A stretch of 64,000 nt of DNA, from assembly GCF_003751605.1 (NCBI RefSeq), contig NZ_RJVJ01000002.1:1178001-1242000 (forward strand), given 5' to 3'. Numbering within the stretch: the stretch's first letter is position 1; each line of letters begins with the position of its first letter. The translations under genes and the position numbers were made by a program. Of this stretch, positions 59,267-64,000 are shown piece after piece. Under the pieces are notes generated by a model, which worked only from the letters and a program-made list of their open reading frames with translations, was not told the DNA's origin and made no database searches. Source of the stretch: Kitasatospora cineracea. GTDB lineage: Bacteria > Actinomycetota > Actinomycetes > Streptomycetales > Streptomycetaceae.

Positions 59267-60172
59267 TCAGCCCTTGACGGCGCCCTGCATGATGCCGCCG
59301 ACGATCTGCCGCCCGAGCAGCGCGAACACCACCAGGACGGGCAGGGTGCCGATCAGGGTGCCGGCCATCACCACGGACTGGTCGGGGACGTAGCCCTGGC
59401 CGAGCGACTTCAGCGCGACCTGCACGGTGGGGTTCTGGGAGCTGAGTGCGACGATCGGCCAGAAGAAGTCGTTCCAGGTGGCCATGAAGGTGAGCATGCC
59501 GAGCACGGCCATGCCGGGGCGGGCGACGGGCAGCACGATGGAGCGGAAGATCCGCAGCAGCGAGGCGCCGTCCATCCGGCCGGCCTCGACCAGTTCGTCC
59601 GGCAGGGCCTGCACCAGGTACTGGCGCATGAAGAAGACACCGAACGCGGAGACCAGCGAGGGCAGGATCACCGAGGGCAGCTTGTTCTGCAGGTCGAGCT
59701 TGACGATCACCATGAACAGCGGAATGACGCCGAGCTGCGGCGGGATCATCATGGTGCCGACGGTGAGCGCGAGCAGCGCGCCGCGGCCGCGGAAGCGCAG
59801 CTTGGCGAAGGCGAACCCGGCGAGCGTGGAGGAGAGCACCACGCCGGCGGTGACCACGCTGGAGACGATCAGCGAGTTGAGCAGCGCCTTGCCGATCTCG
59901 GCCTGCTGCAGGGCCTCGCCGATGTTGTGGAACAGGTTCGGTCCGGGTGTCAACGCGGGTGTGGCGGCGCTGAGTTCGGAGTTGGAGCGGCTGGCGGCGA
60001 CCAGCGTCCAGTAGAACGGGAAGACCGCGAGCAGGGTGGCGCCGATCAGCACCGCGTAGGCGAGCGGCCCGCCGTGCAGCGGCGAGCGCGCCCTGCGCGC
60101 GGAACTGCGTGGCGCGGAACTGCGCGGCGCGGCAACGGATTCGGCCGGCGCCTGGGTGGTCACGTGGGTCAT
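59267..60172 (-). CDS. ABC sugar permease (MalG/CebG-type)
   Basis: This 301-residue protein has about six membrane helices. The cytoplasmic EAA loop is VEAGRMDGASLLRIFRSIVLP. A 35-residue Ala/Ser/Arg-rich N-terminal tail precedes the first helix. It pairs with the permease upstream, with only 4 bp between them. No ATPase gene lies in the operon. Streptomycete sugar importers of this class use the shared ATPase MsiK, so this absence is expected. Confidence 0.93.
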   Translation of the reverse strand: MTHVTTQAPAESVAAPRSSAPRSSARRARSPLHGGPLAYAVLIGATLLAVFPFYWTLVAASRSNSELSAATPALTPGPNLFHNIGEALQQAEIGKALLNSLIVSSVVTAGVVLSSTLAGFAFAKLRFRGRGALLALTVGTMMIPPQLGVIPLFMVIVKLDLQNKLPSVILPSLVSAFGVFFMRQYLVQALPDELVEAGRMDGASLLRIFRSIVLPVARPGMAVLGMLTFMATWNDFFWPIVALSSQNPTVQVALKSLGQGYVPDQSVVMAGTLIGTLPVLVVFALLGRQIVGGIMQGAVKG

Positions 60173-60176
60173 CGGG

Positions 60177-61136
60177 TCACCGGTCCGTACGGTTGCGGCG
60201 GGCGGCGATCGCCGCGTTCAGCAGGGCGAGCAGCACGATCAGCAGGAACATCACCCAGGCGACGGCGGCGGCCCGGCCGAGGTGGAAGAACGTCCAGCCC
60301 TGCTCGTACAGGTACAGGCCGAGGGTCTGGTACTGGTGCGAGATGCCGCCGCCGGAGTTGCCCTCGTAGAGCAGGGGTTCGCCGAACAGCTGGGTCGCGC
60401 CGATGGTGGAGACGACCACGGTGAAGACGATGGTGGGGCGCAGCCCGGGGACGGTGACGTGCCGGAACTGCTGCCAGCGCGAGGCGCCGTCGACGGCCGC
60501 GGACTCGTACAGCTCGCCGGGGATGGACTGCATGCCGGCCAGGTAGATCAGCGCGTTGTAGCCGGTCCAGCGCCAGGTGACGATGGCGGAGACGCCGAAC
60601 TGGGAGGCCCAGGTGTTCGCCTGCCAGTCGACCGGGTGGACGCCGAGGCTGCTCAGCACCCAGTTGATCAACCCGTAGTCGCGGCCGAAGAGTTGGGCGA
60701 ACACCAGGGTGGCGGCGGCCACCGAGGTGGCGTACGGCATCAGCATGGCGACCCGGAAGAAGGTGCGGCCGCGGAGCCGGTAGTTGAGCAGGTGGGCCAG
60801 GCCCAGGGCCATCAGCAGCTGCGGCACGGTGGAGAGCACGCCGATGGTGAAGGTGTTGCGCAGCGCGTTCCAGAAGAACGGGTCGGACAGCAGCCGGGTG
60901 TAGTTCTGGAAGCCGAGCCAGTCCATCCGGTCCGAGGTCTGGAGCTCGACCCGGTGCAGCGACACCCAGGCGGTGTACAGCAGCGGGAACAGGCCGAACG
61001 CGGCGAACAGCCCGAAGAACGGGGCGAGGAAGCCGTAGGGGGCGATCCGGCGGCGCAGCCGGCCGGGCCGCCGGGCGGGGCTAGCGGGCCCGGCGGGCGG
61101 CGCGGCGGGCAGCCGGGCGGTGGAGCTGAGGGCCAT
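60177..61136 (-). CDS. ABC sugar permease (MalF/CebF-type)
   Basis: This 319-residue protein has about six membrane helices starting at YGFLAPFFGLFAAFGLFPLLYTAWVSL. The EAA loop is YESAAVDGASRWQQFRHVTVPGL. The sequence is typical of carbohydrate uptake class 1 permeases. A strong hairpin separates it from the binding-protein gene upstream. Confidence 0.93.
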   Translation of the reverse strand: MALSSTARLPAAPPAGPASPARRPGRLRRRIAPYGFLAPFFGLFAAFGLFPLLYTAWVSLHRVELQTSDRMDWLGFQNYTRLLSDPFFWNALRNTFTIGVLSTVPQLLMALGLAHLLNYRLRGRTFFRVAMLMPYATSVAAATLVFAQLFGRDYGLINWVLSSLGVHPVDWQANTWASQFGVSAIVTWRWTGYNALIYLAGMQSIPGELYESAAVDGASRWQQFRHVTVPGLRPTIVFTVVVSTIGATQLFGEPLLYEGNSGGGISHQYQTLGLYLYEQGWTFFHLGRAAAVAWVMFLLIVLLALLNAAIAARRNRTDR

Positions 61137-61160
61137 GGGCGGGGTCCTTCGACGGGGGCC

Positions 61161-61195
61161 GCCCGCCCCGCCGCTGCGTGAACGGCGGGGCGGGC
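61161..61195 (-). terminator. Intercistronic hairpin between binding protein and permease
   Basis: A perfect 13-bp GC stem (GCCCGCCCCGCCG with its complement) and a 9-base loop lie in the 91-bp gap. In sugar ABC operons such a structure commonly protects the upstream mRNA and reduces read-through, giving more binding protein than permease. A full terminator is less likely because the permeases lack another promoter. Confidence 0.72.
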
Positions 61196-61227
61196 TGCCC
61201 GAGTTGACTGCCTGAGCTGACGGTGCG

Positions 61228-62532
61228 TCAGTTGCCGTTGGCCTTCTTGACGTTGTCCAGGGCGTGCTTCCAGGCGGTGTCCGGCGCGGTGCCGGTCCGC
61301 TCGACCTCGCCGAGGGCGTCGGTGAACGCCTTGCCGATCACGCCGTCATCGGTGCCGAGCACCTGGGCGGGCATCGCCTTGGCCGACTCGCTGAAGATCT
61401 GGCCGATCGGCGCGTTGTTGAAGTACGGGTCGGCGACGTCCTTGATGGCGTCCTGGGCGCCGATGGAGGACGGGAAGGAGCCCTGCTTGGTGAACAGGGT
61501 GGCCTGCTGCTCCTTGGCGGTCAGCCACTTGATCAGCTCGGCGGCCTCCTTGGGGTGCTTGGCGGTGCGCGGCACGGCCAGGTAGGAGCCGCCCCAGTTG
61601 CCGGTCTTGCCGGGGCCGGCGGCGATGTCCCACTTGCCGGAGCCCGCGTCGCCGGCCTGGCCCTTGATGTAGCCGATCATCCAGGCCGGGCAGGAGAGGG
61701 TGGCGAACTTGCCGGTGGAGAACGCCTTGTTCCACTCCGGCGTCCACTGGGCGAGCTTGGCGGACAGGCCGTCGGCGACCAGCGCGGTGGCGTCGGTCCA
61801 GGCGGTCTTCACGGCCGGGCTGCTGTCGTAGACGGGCTTGCCGGCCTCGTCGGAGTAGCGGACCTTCTGCTGGCCGACCTCGGCGGTGAACATGCCGGCG
61901 GCGCTGTCGGTCCAGGCGTTGCCCGCCTCGGCCTTGGCGGCGTACTGCTTGCCGAGGTCGAGGTAGCCCTGCCAGGTGGACCACTTGGCGGCGAGCTCGG
62001 TGCGGTCGGTGGGCAGCCCGGCGGCCTGGAACAGGTCGGTGCGGTAGCAGATCGCCTCGGGGCCGACGTCGGTGCCCGCGCCGAGCACCTTGCCGTCCCC
62101 GGTCTTGATCGCGGCGCCCTTCCACGGCACCAGGCCGTCGTTGACGTCGCCGATGCCGAGCGTCTTGAGGTCGGTGAACTTGTCGGCCTGCTTCTGCACC
62201 ACGCTGGCCACCCGGCCGACCTCCAGGCCCTGGATGTCGGCGAGGCCGCCGCCGCCCGCCAGCTTGGTCTGCAGCGCCTGCCAGTACTGGCCCTCGTCCT
62301 GGGTGTCGGTCTGCTTGATGGTGACGTTCGGGTGGAGCTTCATGTACTCGTCGTACAGGCCGGCCTCCTTGAACCCGAAGGTGCCGAACAGGTCCACCGT
62401 GATGGTCACCTTGCCGTCGGCGGAGTCCTTGGACCCGGAGCCGCCGGAACTGCAGGCGCTGAGCAGCAGGGCGGTGGCGAGGACGGCGCTGCCCAGGGCA
62501 GCGGTGGAGCGGCGGACTCTGGGGGGACGCAT
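61228..62532 (-). CDS. Sugar-binding lipoprotein (CebE-type solute-binding protein)
   Basis: This 434-residue protein starts at ATG 62532; the longer frame upstream runs through the operator and promoter and is not real. The lipobox LLLSAC puts the lipid-modified Cys at residue 27. The mature family 1 solute-binding fold is visible (VTITVDLFGTFGF, WYL-free hinge segments, GKWDIAAGPGKTGNWGGSYLAVP). It is the first gene of the operon, with the likely ligand a beta-glucoside oligosaccharide. Confidence 0.94.
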   Translation of the reverse strand: MRPPRVRRSTAALGSAVLATALLLSACSSGGSGSKDSADGKVTITVDLFGTFGFKEAGLYDEYMKLHPNVTIKQTDTQDEGQYWQALQTKLAGGGGLADIQGLEVGRVASVVQKQADKFTDLKTLGIGDVNDGLVPWKGAAIKTGDGKVLGAGTDVGPEAICYRTDLFQAAGLPTDRTELAAKWSTWQGYLDLGKQYAAKAEAGNAWTDSAAGMFTAEVGQQKVRYSDEAGKPVYDSSPAVKTAWTDATALVADGLSAKLAQWTPEWNKAFSTGKFATLSCPAWMIGYIKGQAGDAGSGKWDIAAGPGKTGNWGGSYLAVPRTAKHPKEAAELIKWLTAKEQQATLFTKQGSFPSSIGAQDAIKDVADPYFNNAPIGQIFSESAKAMPAQVLGTDDGVIGKAFTDALGEVERTGTAPDTAWKHALDNVKKANGN

Positions 62533-62613
62533 GCGAGGGCCTCCAGGGCGGGGCGGGAGCGTGGGTGGGTGCGAAGAAAAGGAGCAGTGCCGATCCGGAA
62601 GCGCCCGATTTTC

Positions 62614-62627
62614 TGAGAGCGCTCTCA
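62614..62627. promoter_or_regulatory. LacI/CebR-type operator, binding-protein side
   Basis: The perfect 14-bp palindrome TGAGAGCGCTCTCA is close to the CebR box TGGGAGCGCTCCCA. It lies about 80 bp before the binding-protein start. A weak minus-strand promoter (TTGACG, 18-bp spacer, CAGTCT) lies just upstream of it, so a bound repressor could block transcription. Confidence 0.85.
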
Positions 62628-62751
62628 GCCGATGTCGAGAGACTGCCGGGGCGGAAGTTCGCTCGTCAAGACCTCGAAACCTGAACGTAATCTCCGGGCA
62701 CCCCCAACCCGGGCCTACGACTTCTGAACGCAACAGTCTGCGTCGAGCCGG

Positions 62752-62781
62752 TTGACACCCCTTCGCGGCCACCCTTACGGT
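62752..62781 (+). promoter_or_regulatory. Vegetative-type promoter of the GH81 gene
   Basis: TTGACA (62752-62757), an 18-bp spacer and TACGGT (62776-62781) fit a principal sigma-factor promoter. The predicted start falls in the operator that begins at 62790. Confidence 0.7.
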
Positions 62782-62789
62782 CCGCTGGC

Positions 62790-62803
62790 TGAGAGCGCTC
62801 TCA
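62790..62803. promoter_or_regulatory. LacI/CebR-type operator, GH81 side
   Basis: This is a second exact copy of TGAGAGCGCTCTCA, placed about 8 bp after the -10 box. The regulator gene itself is not in the window. The sharing of this site ties the secreted glucanase to the uptake operon. Confidence 0.85.
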
Positions 62804-62843
62804 TACTCACCCGCCCGCCCCCACTCAAGGTGGACACACGATC

Positions 62844-64000
62844 ATGAAGCTCCGCTCCCTGCGCGGCCCCACGGCCGCCCTCACCACGCTGGCGCTGGCC
62901 GCCGCGGCGACCCTCACCGCCGCCCTCGGCACCGGCAGCGCCTCCGCCGCCACCACCGTCCGGGTCGGCCTCGGCGGCTACGCGGACGCCCGCCCGGCCG
63001 GCACCGTCGGCCCGAGCAACTCCGACGGCGCCCCCGTCACCCCCAAGGTCACCGCGCGGATGGCCGGCCAGGCCGCCCCCACCAACGACTGGTGGTCCTC
63101 GCTGATCTACCAGCGCTACGCGGGCAACCCGTACTCGGAGAACCTGTACGCCCACCCGATGACCTTCAAGGCCCAGGCCGCGGGCCTGGAGGTCGGCTAC
63201 CCCACCACGCCGACCGTCACCCCCGACGGCCGCCAGTACGACTACACGCACACCCGGGACCTCACCCTCGGCGTGGCCGGCCTCAACTCCCCCGACACCA
63301 AGGTCGACGGCTGGTCCGACTGGACGGTCACCCCGTACTGGGCGGACGGCGCGCACACCTTCAGCGCCACCGTCGGCCACGGCCTGCCGTACGTGTTCGC
63401 GCACGCCACCGGCGGCGCCGCGCAGGTCACCACCGCCTCGGCGCCCACCGTCTTCAGCAACCAGGGCAGCGTGCTCGGCATCACCGTCGGCGGCCACAGC
63501 TACGGCCTGTTCGCGCCCACCGGCAGCAGCTGGAACGTCAACGGCACCACCCTGACGGCGAACCTCGGCAGCAAGGACTACTACTCGGTCGCCCTGCTGC
63601 CCTCCGCCGCCGACCTGGCCCAGTTCCGCAGCTACGCCTACGACTTCGTCACCGACACCAAGGTCGGCTGGAACTACGACCAGGCCGCGGGCAGGCTCAC
63701 CACCACCTTCACCGCCACCACCACCGCCCAGGAGGGCACCGCCACCGGCACCCTGCTCGCGCTCTACCCGCAGCAGTGGCAGGCCACCCCGGACGCCCTG
63801 ACCGCGCTCACCTACACCTCCCCGCGCGGCACCATGAAGGTCCGCCAGGGCTCGTCCTTCTCCACCGTGCAGACCGTCACCGGCGTGCTCCCCTCACTGC
63901 CCGACGCCGGCTCCTACGACCGCACCGCGCTGGACGGCTACCTGCACCAGGTCTCCGACGCGAGCGACCCGTTCAACGGCGCCACCGACACCTACTGGGT
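62844..64000 (+). CDS. Secreted GH81 endo-beta-1,3-glucanase, cut by window edge
   Basis: ATG 62844 opens a frame with no stop to the window end (about 385 residues). The signal peptide spans residues 1-36 (LTTLALAAAATLTAALGTGSASA). The GH81 N-terminal features are PTNDWWSSLIYQRYAGNPYSENLYAHPMTFKA and later VALLPSAADLAQFRSYAYDF. GH81 enzymes cut beta-1,3-glucan (laminarin, yeast cell walls). The catalytic acidic residues lie further right and are not visible here. Coding continues past 64000. Confidence 0.93.
   Translation, partial: MKLRSLRGPTAALTTLALAAAATLTAALGTGSASAATTVRVGLGGYADARPAGTVGPSNSDGAPVTPKVTARMAGQAAPTNDWWSSLIYQRYAGNPYSENLYAHPMTFKAQAAGLEVGYPTTPTVTPDGRQYDYTHTRDLTLGVAGLNSPDTKVDGWSDWTVTPYWADGAHTFSATVGHGLPYVFAHATGGAAQVTTASAPTVFSNQGSVLGITVGGHSYGLFAPTGSSWNVNGTTLTANLGSKDYYSVALLPSAADLAQFRSYAYDFVTDTKVGWNYDQAAGRLTTTFTATTTAQEGTATGTLLALYPQQWQATPDALTALTYTSPRGTMKVRQGSSFSTVQTVTGVLPSLPDAGSYDRTALDGYLHQVSDASDPFNGATDTYW

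Overview
The window is high-GC actinobacterial DNA, most likely from Streptomyces or Kitasatospora. Pointers are strong G/C at third codon positions, GTG starts, many ATGA overlaps, a Tat-exported phospholipase C, a CebR-type sugar operon and a tRNA-Pro(GGG) used as an integration site.

Left part (1-21456): a defence-rich, insertion-scarred region. It opens with the last four genes of a type 2 BREX system (pglY 3' part, pglZ, brxD, brxHI). A divergent 1100-residue SF1 helicase-PLD nuclease fusion of the type II Mokosh kind follows. Next comes an IS graveyard: a truncated integrase cut by an IS3 element, an IS5 element, an IS481 element and further IS5 copies, several joined through shared CTAG target sites. 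Inside this graveyard, flanked by two related inverted IS5 copies, sits one unusual gene (17030-18814). It fuses an N6-methyltransferase-like domain, whose DPPY motif reads RPPH, to a Shedu-type (DUF4263) nuclease domain.

Middle part (21457-41984): a 20.5-kb island bounded by a 46-bp perfect direct repeat that is the 3' part of tRNA-Pro(GGG). It has a tyrosine integrase at each end. Cargo includes a DUF429 protein, an unrecognised 426-residue protein, a two-gene operon (a Clp-N-like protein followed by a 1000-residue Ser/Thr kinase-TPR-zinc ribbon protein), a membrane pentapeptide-repeat protein and a complete QatABCD anti-phage operon. An IS3 element, a full IS5 element and an IS5 remnant interrupt the cargo. 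Both junctions carry hairpin terminators for the tRNA.

Right part (41985-64000): ordinary chromosome. It holds an MFS exporter with a TetR regulator and a divergent SDR, a secreted PEBP protein, an XRE/MmyB-type regulator, a large XRE-NB-ARC-TPR regulator, a small secreted protein, phospholipase C, a LuxR-type regulator preceded by a DasR-site-like sequence, a second EF-G-like GTPase and a TPR protein. It ends with a beta-glucoside uptake operon (binding protein, two permeases, GH1 beta-glucosidase) divergent from a secreted GH81 beta-1,3-glucanase. Two identical 14-bp LacI/CebR-type palindromes lie between them, which suggests a laminarin-utilisation regulon.

Together at least four recognisable or probable anti-phage systems (BREX-2, Mokosh-like, methyltransferase-Shedu, Qat), plus candidate new ones, lie within about 40 kb.
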